18,849 bases of DNA from Micavibrio_B sp044238965 (GCA_044238965.1 JBIICJ010000034.1:1-18849); one strand, 5' to 3'; shown: positions 8,055-17,140, counted from the stretch's first letter. Numbers and translations: made by a program. Notes: a model not told the origin generated them from the letters alone.

Positions 8055-8564
8055 TTATTGGTTTGTTGTCACAGATGGTGACACGGTCGCTGGCACAGGT
8101 GATGTTGGCGCCGCAGGAACATTTTCGGCCATAGGTGCTATTGGAGGTGCCGAAATATCAATCGGTGCAGCCATAGAATTATTACTTACTACGCCAGAGC
8201 ATAATGTTTGTGCATCATTTGTGATGTCTTTATCATTAAAAGTAACTTTACCATCTTTGGTGATTTTGATTTTGCCCAATTCAGGTTTTAATTCCATACC
8301 AGAAACTGACAAATTTAATTGTTGTGCCAAATCGATCGTTAGTGGAATTTCAACAACATCAGGCAAAGTGACGGCAGATGAAGACGGCAAATCAGCAGGC
8401 ACAACAACATTACCATTTACATCAACACCTTCTTTGTAATTTACATCTTGGGATTGTTTATAGGCATCACATAAATCTTTTGTAACAACGATATTCAATT
8501 CATTTGCGTGTGCAGATGAAAATGCTGAAAAACACACAGCCAAAGTTAAAATAATTTTTTTCAT
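8055..8564 (-). CDS. Unrecognised secreted or periplasmic protein with a Pro/Ala-rich tail
   Basis: A 169-aa protein that I cannot assign to a family. A clear Sec signal peptide, MKKIILTLAVCFSAFSSAHA, should be cut after residue 20. There is no lipobox. The mature part has exactly two cysteines (C32, C122), compatible with a disulfide in the periplasm. The middle (about 45-115) is rich in beta-favouring stretches (VVEIPLTIDLA, GKIKITKDGKVTFNDKDIT). The tail (about 131-165) is Pro/Ala/Ser-rich and low in complexity, like a disordered linker. It sits 6 bp after the DUF1467 gene and 23 bp before proS, so it is co-transcribed with housekeeping genes, yet I know of no gene in this slot in model alphaproteobacteria. 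A role in the envelope is the only inference I would make. Confidence 0.8.
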   Translation of the reverse strand: MKKIILTLAVCFSAFSSAHANELNIVVTKDLCDAYKQSQDVNYKEGVDVNGNVVVPADLPSSSAVTLPDVVEIPLTIDLAQQLNLSVSGMELKPELGKIKITKDGKVTFNDKDITNDAQTLCSGVVSNNSMAAPIDISAPPIAPMAENVPAAPTSPVPATVSPSVTTNQ

Positions 8565-8570
8565 ATGTGA

Positions 8571-8837
8571 TCACCATAAAGCTTCTTTGTTATAGGAACG
8601 TGCAACGTCATTCCACGATAAATAACCCATTTCAAACCCTGTATAAATTAACAACCAAAGGATAGACGCGACAATAGTCGTTATAATAAATTTCTGTTTT
8701 ATACGGGGGTTATGTGGCGCACTGGGTGCCTCGCCCGTTGTGACGATTTCTGATGGTTTATTTCCATATGGTAAAACACAGAAAACGACAGTCCACCACA
8801 ATAAAATATATACAATAATTCCGAAAAACCAATTCAT
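8571..8837 (-). CDS. DUF1467 family two-helix membrane protein
   Basis: A small 88-aa inner-membrane protein of unknown function. It has two hydrophobic helices (about 3-24 and 50-70) joined by a short polar loop. The WW plus FCVLPYGNKPSE motif after TM1, and the TGEAPSAPHNPRIKQK loop before TM2, match the DUF1467 pattern I know from alphaproteobacteria, where the gene commonly lies between rnj (or a methylmalonyl-CoA epimerase gene) and proS. The start codon at 8837 directly abuts the RNase J stop (8838-8840) with no intervening base, so translation is very likely coupled. No epimerase gene is present here. Its constant location suggests an envelope housekeeping role, but no function is established. 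Confidence 0.85.
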   Translation of the reverse strand: MNWFFGIIVYILLWWTVVFCVLPYGNKPSEIVTTGEAPSAPHNPRIKQKFIITTIVASILWLLIYTGFEMGYLSWNDVARSYNKEALW

Positions 8838-10511
8838 TTAAACTCTCAATATATGAACAGAAACCTTTGGTTTAAAACCAAAAATTTGGGTTAAATGACG
8901 ACGGCAAGCCGCGCGAATAAATTCATCCAATTGCACGATGTTATCATCGGCAGACTGTAATGTGTTTTCAATGATTTTGCAAAGATCTTTCGCCAGTTTT
9001 TGATCCTCGGCCTCATCTGCCGCCAAACCCATTAACGTGATCTGTGGGTCCATCATTAATGTCTTATTCCCTGTGAGTGCCAGTGAAATCATGACTGCTC
9101 CTGTGAATTGTAATTTACGGCGTTCGTGAATTGATTTTGTACTCGATTTTACAATTCGTTTTGGTTCAACGGCGAGTAATCCTGTTTCAACATGATCAAT
9201 AATTTCTGGCGTATTTGGCGCAAGTTTTATCACGGCCCCATTTTTAGGAACAATGACGTGCGGTACATTTAATTGACGCGCAATGTCGGCATGCGCTTCT
9301 AACATTACACGTTCGCCATGCACAGGAACAACAATTTGAGGTTTGATCCATGATAACATGGCACGAATATCATCGGCATAGGGATGCCCTGACACGTGTA
9401 TGCAATGTGGTGTGTTATCGGGATCAATCACTTTCACCCCTGCCCCACAGAAATTATTTTTAACCGCGTTGATTTCGGCTTCGTTACCAGGAATAGCGCG
9501 TGATGAGAAAATAACAGTATCACCACGTCCCATACGAATATCAGACCATTCACCGCGTGACAAACGTGATAATGCCGCCATGGCCTCGCCTTGTGATCCT
9601 GTAGCGATCACAACTAATTTTTCGGCGGGGACAAACTTTAAATCCTTTTCATCAACAAATGGTTTGATATTACCCAAATAACCACAATTTTTTGCGCATC
9701 CTGTCATGCGATGTAATGAACGGCCTATGACACACACGCTTCGCCCTGCCGCATCGGCAGCATGCGCAATTGATTGAATGCGTGCAATGTTTGAGGCAAA
9801 AATAGTAATGGCAATACGCCCCGTTTGTTCCAAAAATAATTTCGCGAGGCCGTCTTCGACTTCTGTTTCGCTTTTGCTATGCCCTGCTGATGGTGCATTC
9901 GTTGAATCACCTATATAGGCCAATAATTTTGATGCGCCGACTTTTTCAAAAACAGATTGTTCAGTTTTTGCCCCCAATACTGGCGTCGGGTCTAAATTCC
10001 AATCGCCTGAATGTAATACTTTGCCTATATCGGTTTCGATTACGGTGGCAATCGCTTCGGGAATGGAATGCGATACTGATAAGAAATGTAATTTAAATGG
10101 CTCGATTGAAATCATTTTGCCTGCATCGATTTCGATGATTGGCATATCTTTTGATTCAGGATGATCGTGTAATTTTTCACGAAGTACGGCCGCGGTAAAT
10201 TTTGTACAGTAAACAGGGCAACGCAATCTATCCCACAAATATGCAACTGCACCGATATGATCTTCGTGGGCATGCGTAATGACCATACCAACTAAATTTT
10301 CCTTGCGATCTTCGATATAAGCAGGATCAGGCAGCATAATATCAACATTCGGGTATTGGTGATCGGCAAAACCAATACCACAATCAAAGGCAATATATTT
10401 GCCTTTGTAATGATACAGATTAAAATTCACGCCAAATTGTTCTGAACCACCCAGCGGAATAAAGCATAAGTGATCATGTTCAATTGTTTGTATATGTGAC
10501 TCAGTCTTCAT
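8838..10511 (-). CDS. rnj: Ribonuclease J (metallo-beta-lactamase/beta-CASP RNase)
   Basis: A 557-aa cytoplasmic RNase of the RNase J family, which has 5'-3' exonuclease and endonuclease activity in mRNA decay and rRNA maturation. The beta-lactamase fold shows the zinc motif HAHEDH (80-85), followed by H148 (SVSHSIPEA) and D170 (HSGDWNLD). The beta-CASP insertion (about 210-370) carries ATGSQGE (303-309) and HVSGHP (372-377), and PVHGE (H398) closes the active site. The C-terminal domain (about 450-557) is of the usual length for alphaproteobacterial RNase J. The start at 10511 lies 20 bp after the coaX stop, with a purine-rich AAGAAGAAAAG stretch as a likely ribosome binding site. This coaX-rnj-DUF1467 order is conserved in alphaproteobacteria. 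Confidence 0.95.
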   Translation of the reverse strand: MKTESHIQTIEHDHLCFIPLGGSEQFGVNFNLYHYKGKYIAFDCGIGFADHQYPNVDIMLPDPAYIEDRKENLVGMVITHAHEDHIGAVAYLWDRLRCPVYCTKFTAAVLREKLHDHPESKDMPIIEIDAGKMISIEPFKLHFLSVSHSIPEAIATVIETDIGKVLHSGDWNLDPTPVLGAKTEQSVFEKVGASKLLAYIGDSTNAPSAGHSKSETEVEDGLAKLFLEQTGRIAITIFASNIARIQSIAHAADAAGRSVCVIGRSLHRMTGCAKNCGYLGNIKPFVDEKDLKFVPAEKLVVIATGSQGEAMAALSRLSRGEWSDIRMGRGDTVIFSSRAIPGNEAEINAVKNNFCGAGVKVIDPDNTPHCIHVSGHPYADDIRAMLSWIKPQIVVPVHGERVMLEAHADIARQLNVPHVIVPKNGAVIKLAPNTPEIIDHVETGLLAVEPKRIVKSSTKSIHERRKLQFTGAVMISLALTGNKTLMMDPQITLMGLAADEAEDQKLAKDLCKIIENTLQSADDNIVQLDEFIRAACRRHLTQIFGFKPKVSVHILRV

Positions 10512-10531
10512 AAAAAATCTTTTCTTCTTTA

Positions 10532-11305
10532 TTATTTTTGTCTGTAACGTTGATAAATTGTCAAAAGCCCCTTGAGGGTAAGATCTTCATCAACATGATC
10601 AATTAAATCAATTGATTCTTGAAATAATGATGATAATCCCCCCGTCGCTATAACGGTCATTTTTTCACCCAATTCATCATGCATACGGCGTATCATACCA
10701 GAAATTAATTCAACATACCCCCAATATACACCTGATTGCATGGCTGTAACGGTATTTGTTGCAATTACTTTGGGAGGACGTGAAATGCTAACTTTTGGTA
10801 ATTTTGCTGCCGCCATATATAGCGCATTTAATGATAAATTAATCCCAGGCGCGATGGCCCCGCCAATAAAGGCACCCGAACGGTCAACCACATCCAACGT
10901 TGTCGCCGTTCCAAAATCAACAACAATCGCGGGTGGTTTATAATAGGCAATGACCCCAACGGTATTGACCAAACGATCAGCGCCTAATTCTTCTGGCTTA
11001 TCAATTTTTACTTCAACGCCTAAATCAGTAATATCTTTTCCGATAAAATCGGGGCGCGTATGAAACATTTGATGCGATAACATACGTAATGAAAAATTGG
11101 CATCAGGAACGACTGAGCTCACGATCACATGATCAATATCAGCAGGTTTTAAATCAACACTTTGAAATAAGGGTATAAGAAACGAAATATATTCGTCAAC
11201 TGTGCGCGCAGAATCGGTTTTAATACGCCACAGTGACTTGCGCGTTGTATTATCAAACACGGCAAAATTAATATTCGTATTTCCTGCATCAACCGCTAAT
11301 AACAT
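10532..11305 (-). CDS. coaX: Type III pantothenate kinase
   Basis: A 257-aa cytoplasmic kinase that phosphorylates pantothenate, the first step of coenzyme A synthesis. ASKHA-fold motifs are in place: the phosphate-binding DAGNTN (6-11), the pantothenate-binding GADRL with likely catalytic D110 (108-112), DFGTATTLDVVD (130-141), and GGAIAPGINLSLNAL (148-162). Type III enzymes, unlike type I (CoaA) and type II, are not feedback-inhibited by CoA and need a monovalent cation. Length fits the family (about 255-260). It lies 17 bp after birA and 20 bp before rnj. In alphaproteobacteria the birA-coaX pair commonly follows the nuo operon, as here. Confidence 0.96.
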   Translation of the reverse strand: MLLAVDAGNTNINFAVFDNTTRKSLWRIKTDSARTVDEYISFLIPLFQSVDLKPADIDHVIVSSVVPDANFSLRMLSHQMFHTRPDFIGKDITDLGVEVKIDKPEELGADRLVNTVGVIAYYKPPAIVVDFGTATTLDVVDRSGAFIGGAIAPGINLSLNALYMAAAKLPKVSISRPPKVIATNTVTAMQSGVYWGYVELISGMIRRMHDELGEKMTVIATGGLSSLFQESIDLIDHVDEDLTLKGLLTIYQRYRQK

Positions 11306-11322
11306 ATTTAATCCTTTAAAAT

Positions 11323-12057
11323 TTATCCAAAAAATACTTCGCCAGATGAAATAAAGATTGATTTTCCATCATCAGTTTGTAAATGAAGCGCGCCATCATC
11401 GCGCAGGCCTAAAAACAAACCATTCATGACTTCGTTTGGCAACCGCACACAGATGGGTTTATTTATACCATAGGCATGTAATAACCATTCATCACGCACC
11501 AATGAAAAGCCATTTTTATTATACTCAGTTATAATATTATTTAAATGCGAAAGACATGAATCTAAAAAGTAATCAGTATCAATAATACCTTCACTCACAT
11601 CATGCAAACAAATACGCTCGGGAGGAGCATTGGCAATATTTACCCCAATCCCGATATTTAAATAAGATAACGTCCCATCGGGATTAATGTCAGATTCCAG
11701 CAATATCCCCGCGCCTTTTTTCTGATCAATCAACACATCATTCGGCCATTTATGTTGAAATTTATGAGGAGGTACAATCACTTTAGAAAATGCGCGTGCC
11801 AGAGCCACCGCCATCATGAATGAATATTGTCCTGCATCTTTGGCATGTATGCGTGGCCGTAATAAAATAGAACAATATAAATTTCCCTGAGGCGCAATCC
11901 ACTTATTTCCGTTTCGCCCGCGTCCTGATGATTGTTGTTTGGCGGTGATGACCAATCCTTCACCTGCGCCATTACGCCCACGGTCATGGATGATATTCAT
12001 CGTGGAATCGACAATATCAAATTTTTCGATAGTCCACGAAATCACATCATGACCCAA
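11323..12057 (-). CDS. birA: Biotin-protein ligase (BirA without the DNA-binding domain)
   Basis: Activates biotin with ATP and attaches it to the biotin carrier domain of carboxylases such as acetyl-CoA carboxylase. The catalytic domain has the biotinyl-AMP loop GRGRNGNKW (45-53), KWPNDV (103-108) with the active-site lysine region KGAGILLES (114-122), and IGIGVN (135-140). A small SH3-like C-terminal domain follows (about 200-244). The winged-helix domain that lets E. coli BirA repress bio genes is absent, so this is an enzyme only. No ATG is available at the N-terminus: the reading frame opens with TTG at 12057 (overlapping nuoN by 11 nt), and GTG at 12045, just past the nuoN stop, is the main alternative. 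Neither has a clear ribosome binding site, which points to translational coupling with nuoN. Confidence 0.93.
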   Translation of the reverse strand: MGHDVISWTIEKFDIVDSTMNIIHDRGRNGAGEGLVITAKQQSSGRGRNGNKWIAPQGNLYCSILLRPRIHAKDAGQYSFMMAVALARAFSKVIVPPHKFQHKWPNDVLIDQKKGAGILLESDINPDGTLSYLNIGIGVNIANAPPERICLHDVSEGIIDTDYFLDSCLSHLNNIITEYNKNGFSLVRDEWLLHAYGINKPICVRLPNEVMNGLFLGLRDDGALHLQTDDGKSIFISSGEVFFG

Positions 12058-13516
12058 ATAAATTTTGCGCGGCGATTAAGGAATGGTGAAGCAAATAATT
12101 CGGGAACAAGATAAACAAGATTGTAATAAATAACGATAATGACACTACAAACACGCGAGCGGGAGATAAATGAACCACAATCTCGCCCTGTGGTTCATCA
12201 AAGAACATAATTTTGATCAAGCGGATATAATAATAGGCAGATACAACCGAAGCCAATACACCAATAACTGCCGTAATAATAAACCCGCCCTCAACGACCG
12301 ATTGGAACAAGAATAATTTACCGAAAAAGCCAGCAAATGGTGGAATACCCGCAACCGAGAATAACAAAATTGCAAAACCATACGCCATTAACGGGTGTTG
12401 TTTAGATAACCCTGCTAATTTGTTTATCGGTGTTTCATGTGTATCATTTTTATAATTCATCAAAAGCAATCCAAACGTTCCCGCGGTCGCGATCATATAA
12501 ATGGTTAAATATAAAATAGTTGATCCAAGCGATTCAGGTGTGCCCGATAATAAACCCATTAATGCGTAACCCATATTTCCGATTGAACTATAGGCCAATA
12601 ATCGTTTTAGATCATTTTGTGCGATACCTGCAAACGCGCCCACAACCATCGATGCGATTGATAAAAACAGAATGATTTGTGACCATTCGACAATCGCAGG
12701 CGCAAATGGCCCCGCAAGCAGACGAATAAACAAACCAAACGCGGCGATCTTTGGCACGATAGCAAAGAAAGATGTAATAAAATGTGGCGCACCTTGGTAC
12801 ACGTCGGGTGCCCACATATGAAATGGAACGGCCGAAATTTTAAAGGCCAAGCCCGCCAAAATAAACGCAATACCAAAAATAACACCAATTGAAAGTGATC
12901 CTTGGTTTTGTAAAAATGTATACGACAGAACATCAAAATCAATTGATCCGACATAGCCGTAAATAAGCGACATACCAAATAATAATAAACCTGATGATAA
13001 TGCCCCTAAAATAAAATACTTTAACCCTGCCTCAGATGAGGATATATGATCGCGACGCGCAGCAGCCAATACATATAAGGACAGTGATTGCAATTCGAGC
13101 GATACATAAAGTGATAACAAATTATTGGCTGATACCATTAACATCATACCAGCTGTCGCAATCATCATGATGACAGGAATTTCAAAGCGATTAAAAATTT
13201 TATCTTTAAGGTCAGACAGCGACAAACAAAGCGCAAAGAAAAAACCACCCAAAATTAAAAATTTAAAATGACGCGCAAATCCATCAACCACAACCATGTT
13301 ATTCAAAACGGTCATGCGTGGAAAATTGGTATAGGCGACAAAACCCGCGGTAAAAAGGGTTGCGATAATCGCGGCAATTCCAATTCTGTATGCTGATGGA
13401 GTTTTTTGGAAAACACCCAGCATTAATAATCCAATGGCGGACACAACCAAAAACAATTCGGGCATTATAGGCACGATGGAAAACCAATTCCATGTAGGAT
13501 GGGATAATGACATCAT
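12047..13516 (-). CDS. nuoN: NADH-quinone oxidoreductase subunit N
   Basis: A 489-aa antiporter-like membrane subunit of complex I, one of three proton-pumping modules (with L and M) in the inner membrane. About 14 transmembrane helices are visible. Charged residues expected of the proton path are present: E141 in SLYVSLELQSLSLYVLAA, K226 in LAFKISAVPFHMWAPDVYQGAP, and K256 in FFAIVPK. Where most antiporter-like subunits read APTP(V/A)T, this one reads APHFITSFF (243-251), a local variation. The start ATG at 13516 overlaps the nuoM stop in an ATGA junction. The alternative, one codon downstream at 13513, is equally possible. The stop overlaps the start of birA. Length agrees with alphaproteobacterial NuoN. 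Confidence 0.97.
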   Translation of the reverse strand: MMSLSHPTWNWFSIVPIMPELFLVVSAIGLLMLGVFQKTPSAYRIGIAAIIATLFTAGFVAYTNFPRMTVLNNMVVVDGFARHFKFLILGGFFFALCLSLSDLKDKIFNRFEIPVIMMIATAGMMLMVSANNLLSLYVSLELQSLSLYVLAAARRDHISSSEAGLKYFILGALSSGLLLFGMSLIYGYVGSIDFDVLSYTFLQNQGSLSIGVIFGIAFILAGLAFKISAVPFHMWAPDVYQGAPHFITSFFAIVPKIAAFGLFIRLLAGPFAPAIVEWSQIILFLSIASMVVGAFAGIAQNDLKRLLAYSSIGNMGYALMGLLSGTPESLGSTILYLTIYMIATAGTFGLLLMNYKNDTHETPINKLAGLSKQHPLMAYGFAILLFSVAGIPPFAGFFGKLFLFQSVVEGGFIITAVIGVLASVVSAYYYIRLIKIMFFDEPQGEIVVHLSPARVFVVSLSLFITILFILFPNYLLHHSLIAAQNLFGS

Positions 13517-15081
13517 GGTGTTTCTTCCAATTGTTTGATCATAACATTTGTTGCGGGCATCACAGGTTCCTGTGCAGGAACTGGAAGCGCATCCGCCGTC
13601 GGGATAAGGTTGATTGATAATTCGGAATGATAATCAGATACTAATTTTTTCACCGACGGGCCAATGCGATCGAGTACATAATTGGGCGCCACACCCAACC
13701 ACAAAACCAAAATGATGAGCGGTAAGAAATATCCATACTCGCGCAGATTGACATCTTTCATGCTGGCGGCTTCGGGGTTTGTTGATGGGCCAAAGGCAAC
13801 TTTGCGATATAACAACAACATATACGCCGCGCCCAATACAACGCCCAATGATGCGAATGTTGCCACCACTGTGTTGACTTGGAATGTGCCGAGGAGCGAT
13901 AAAAATTCGCCCACGAAACCAGATGTTCCAGGTAATCCAACTGACCCCATGGTAAAGATCATAAACACCGCCGCATAAACAGGCATATTTTTGGCGATTC
14001 CGCCATATTTTTCAATGTCACGTGTGTGCAGACGATCATAGACAACACCAACGCATAAAAATAACGCCGCCGAAATAATACCGTGACTAATCATTTGAAA
14101 AATCGCGCCGTCAACACCTTGTTGATTGAGTGTAAAAATACCCATCGTCACAAAACCCATATGGGCAACCGATGAATACGCAATCAATTTTTTCATATCA
14201 GTTTGCACAAGTGCAACGAGTGATGTGTAGATAATGGCAATCACTGATAACGCAAACACAAGCGGAATAAAATAATCGGTTGCATCAGGCAACATGGGTA
14301 ACGAGAATCGCAAAAATCCATATCCACCCATTTTAAGCAACACACCCGCGAGGATAACGGAACCCGCTGTCGGCGCTTCCACGTGCGCATCAGGCAACCA
14401 TGTATGGACAGGCCACATTGGCATTTTGACCGCGAAGCTGGCGAAGAACGCGAGCCATAATAATTTTTGCACATCAAACGGGAATGTTGCCGACATTAAT
14501 GTTGGAATATCGGTTGTGCCAACCTGAAGATACATATACAGCAATGCGATCAGCATTAATACAGAGCCAAGCAATGTATAAAGGAAAAATTTAAATGACG
14601 CATACACGCGGCGTGCACCACCCCATACACCGATAATTAAAAACATCGGGATCAGCACAGCTTCAAAGAACACATAAAATAAAACAGCATCAAGTGCGGC
14701 GAATGTACCGATCATCAATGTATCAAGAATTAAGAACGCCACCATATATTCGCGCACGCGTTTGGTAATGGATTGCCAGCTCGCGAGAACGCAAATCGGC
14801 GTTAAAATAGCCGATAAAACGACAAAGAATAATGAAATACCATCAACGCCCACATGGTAAGAAATGCCCAATGATGGCAACCAATTATATTGTTCGACGA
14901 ATTGGAAATCGGCAGAATTTTTATCAAAACCCAGCAACAGAACAAGTGATAACGCAGCCGTTACCAAAGATGTGCCAAGCGCGATCCGCCGCGATGTTTT
15001 ATCACACGCACGGAACAATAAAATGAATGCCGCGCCAAGAAGTGGTAACAAAATCAAAATGGTTAAAATGGGAAACGACAT
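13513..15081 (-). CDS. nuoM: NADH-quinone oxidoreductase subunit M
   Basis: A 522-aa antiporter-like proton-pumping subunit of complex I with about 14 transmembrane helices. Landmarks: VDGISLFFVVLSA, FYVFFEAVLIPMFLIIG with the key glutamate E140, AVKMPMWPVHTWLPDAHVEA with K219, LLKMGGYGF with K250, and IAYSSVAHMGFVTMG. The frame is open upstream to an ATG at 15132, but that would overlap nuoL by 32 nt and add an atypical polar stretch. I chose the ATG at 15081 because AGGA lies five bases before it and the hydrophobic MSFPILTILILLP N-terminus is typical; the ATG at 15087 is a close alternative. The C-terminal tail (about 490-522) is Pro-rich and polar. The gene follows nuoL by 19 bp and ends in a 4-nt ATGA overlap with nuoN. 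Confidence 0.96.
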   Translation of the reverse strand: MSFPILTILILLPLLGAAFILLFRACDKTSRRIALGTSLVTAALSLVLLLGFDKNSADFQFVEQYNWLPSLGISYHVGVDGISLFFVVLSAILTPICVLASWQSITKRVREYMVAFLILDTLMIGTFAALDAVLFYVFFEAVLIPMFLIIGVWGGARRVYASFKFFLYTLLGSVLMLIALLYMYLQVGTTDIPTLMSATFPFDVQKLLWLAFFASFAVKMPMWPVHTWLPDAHVEAPTAGSVILAGVLLKMGGYGFLRFSLPMLPDATDYFIPLVFALSVIAIIYTSLVALVQTDMKKLIAYSSVAHMGFVTMGIFTLNQQGVDGAIFQMISHGIISAALFLCVGVVYDRLHTRDIEKYGGIAKNMPVYAAVFMIFTMGSVGLPGTSGFVGEFLSLLGTFQVNTVVATFASLGVVLGAAYMLLLYRKVAFGPSTNPEAASMKDVNLREYGYFLPLIILVLWLGVAPNYVLDRIGPSVKKLVSDYHSELSINLIPTADALPVPAQEPVMPATNVMIKQLEETP

Positions 15082-15100
15082 TATCATCCTATCATCAATC

Positions 15101-17140
15101 TTATTGCGTGAATAATCCGAGTTTAAAGCCAAGCCATGTCACAATGGCAATTAAACCAATCATCATCACGAAAGCATATTGGAATACAAAACCTGATTGG
15201 AAACGGCTTAACAATCCCGCCAATTTTTGTGATGAATTCGCAACGCCATTTGGACCAAAGCCATCAATCGTTTGTCCATCACCGCGTTGCCAGAAAAATT
15301 TTCCGAGTTTTAAGGATGTGACTACAAACACAGCATTATAAATTTCATCAAAATACCATTTGCGGTAAAATAAATTATGCACAGGCGCAAACATTGTTTT
15401 CACACGGTCAGCCATACCTTCGCGGAACATATACACCAAATAACCGAGTGCTATGCCAAGTGCACCCACAACCAATGGCAAATATTTAACCCATGTTGGT
15501 ACACTATGTGCCGCCGCAACTGTATCATTTTGTGGTAGGATAAAAATGCTATTACCCCAGAATGTTTCTTTTGTAATTTGATGTTCAGCAGAAATATTTA
15601 CAGTTTCTTCAGCATGAACTTTTTCAGGAGAATCTAATTCATCCGTGACTTCAGCAACATGGTGTTCAGCCACACCCACAAATCCTTGATAGAATACAAC
15701 ACCTGAAAATAACGCACCAATAGCAAGTACCACCAGCGGAATTAACATCACAGGCGGTGATTCATGTACATGTTCCATTGTGTGATGGTCGGCGCGTGGT
15801 TTGCCGTGGAATGTCATGATAATCAAACGCCATGTATAAAATGCGGTTAACAATGCCGCCACAATACCGATCCAGTATGCGAAATGACCAAACCATGTGT
15901 GCGATGCCCATGCGGATTCCAAAATCATATCTTTGGAATAGAATCCAGCAAAGGGAATAATTCCCGCCAATGCCAAACCGCCAATCCACATCAACGCATA
16001 TGTGAACGGAATTTTTTTCCAAATACCGCCCATATTACGCATATCTTGTTCATCAGACATTGCATGGATAACAGACCCCGCGCCTAAGAATAACAAAGCC
16101 TTAAAGAATGCGTGGGTCATTAAATGGAACATCGCCGCAGGATATGCGGATACGCCAAGGGCGAAAAACATATACCCCAATTGTGACATGGTGGAATACG
16201 CAATCACGCGTTTAATATCAAATTGAGTCATACCAATGGTCGCGGCAACAATGGCCGTGAGCGCGCCAACAACACACACAACCATCAATGCAATGGGCGC
16301 ATATTCATATAATGGTGAAAAACGTGTAATCAAAAACACACCTGCCGTCACCATGGTCGCAGCGTGAATTAAGGCCGATACGGGTGTTGGGCCTTCCATC
16401 GCATCGGGGAGCCATGTGTGCAAACCCAATTGCGCCGATTTACCCACCGCGCCAATAAAGAGCAACAAACCAATCAATGTCATGGCATGAATATCATACC
16501 CAAAGAAATGGAATGTTGCGGAAGCCTTTGCGGGAACAGAATTAAAAATACCGTCAAATTGAATTGTACCAAACACGATGAACGCGGTCATTAAACCAAG
16601 TGCTAATCCTAAATCACCCACGCGGTTGACAATAAACGCTTTCATCGATGCGGCATTTGCGGAATGTTTATGCCACCAAAACCCGATAAGGAGGTATGAT
16701 GCCAAACCAACCCCTTCCCATCCAAAGAACAATTGAAGCAAGTTATCAGCCGTCACCAACATCAACATCGCAAATGTGAATAATGATAAATACGCCATAA
16801 AACGGGGTTTTGAATCATCATGGCTCATATAACCAATTGAATACACATGCACGCAGGCCGATACGATATTGATCACACACATCATCACAACCGATAATTG
16901 ATCAATGCGAAGTGCCCATGACACGTTGAACGTGCCCGAATTAATCCATTCCATCACCTCAACGGTACGTGGGTTTGAGCCCATGATGACATCAAAAAAT
17001 AAAGTTACCGACATCACAGCCGATAAGATAACCGCGCCAGAGGTAATAAGTTGCGATGGCAAATCACCCAAACGGCGACCCAATAAACCCACAATGATAA
17101 ATGCAATGAGTGGCGGAAAAACCGCGAGTAATTCGATCAT
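15101..17140 (-). CDS. nuoL: NADH-quinone oxidoreductase subunit L
   Basis: A 679-aa distal antiporter-like subunit of complex I, with about 16 transmembrane helices and the long lateral helix that ties the membrane arm together. Functional residues can be placed: E142 in FFGWEGVGLASYLLIGFWW, K234 and H241 in GKSAQLGLHTWLPDAMEGPTP, and K403-D404 in GFYSKDMILE, corresponding to E144, K229, K399 and D400 of E. coli NuoL. Between the penultimate blocks there is a His/Glu-rich hydrophilic region (about 438-535, with HHTMEHVHESP and EKVHAEETV). The C-terminus has FYRKWYFDEIYNAV (591-604) followed by one more helix. Its ATG at 17140 overlaps the stop of the small upstream gene by 4 nt (ATGA), so nuoL translation is likely coupled to that gene instead of to nuoK. 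Confidence 0.98.
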   Translation of the reverse strand: MIELLAVFPPLIAFIIVGLLGRRLGDLPSQLITSGAVILSAVMSVTLFFDVIMGSNPRTVEVMEWINSGTFNVSWALRIDQLSVVMMCVINIVSACVHVYSIGYMSHDDSKPRFMAYLSLFTFAMLMLVTADNLLQLFFGWEGVGLASYLLIGFWWHKHSANAASMKAFIVNRVGDLGLALGLMTAFIVFGTIQFDGIFNSVPAKASATFHFFGYDIHAMTLIGLLLFIGAVGKSAQLGLHTWLPDAMEGPTPVSALIHAATMVTAGVFLITRFSPLYEYAPIALMVVCVVGALTAIVAATIGMTQFDIKRVIAYSTMSQLGYMFFALGVSAYPAAMFHLMTHAFFKALLFLGAGSVIHAMSDEQDMRNMGGIWKKIPFTYALMWIGGLALAGIIPFAGFYSKDMILESAWASHTWFGHFAYWIGIVAALLTAFYTWRLIIMTFHGKPRADHHTMEHVHESPPVMLIPLVVLAIGALFSGVVFYQGFVGVAEHHVAEVTDELDSPEKVHAEETVNISAEHQITKETFWGNSIFILPQNDTVAAAHSVPTWVKYLPLVVGALGIALGYLVYMFREGMADRVKTMFAPVHNLFYRKWYFDEIYNAVFVVTSLKLGKFFWQRGDGQTIDGFGPNGVANSSQKLAGLLSRFQSGFVFQYAFVMMIGLIAIVTWLGFKLGLFTQ

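Noticed and set aside
15082..15132. Longer nuoM starting at the ATG at 15132
   Set aside because: It would overlap nuoL by 32 nt and add a polar stretch not seen in NuoM, while the ATG at 15081 has AGGA at good spacing and gives a typical hydrophobic N-terminus.
15623..15828. His/Glu-rich region of NuoL considered as a metal-binding insertion
   Set aside because: NuoL proteins of this group usually have a charged, His-containing hydrophilic segment here. The residues are not arranged in a recognisable metal site, so I treat it as ordinary.
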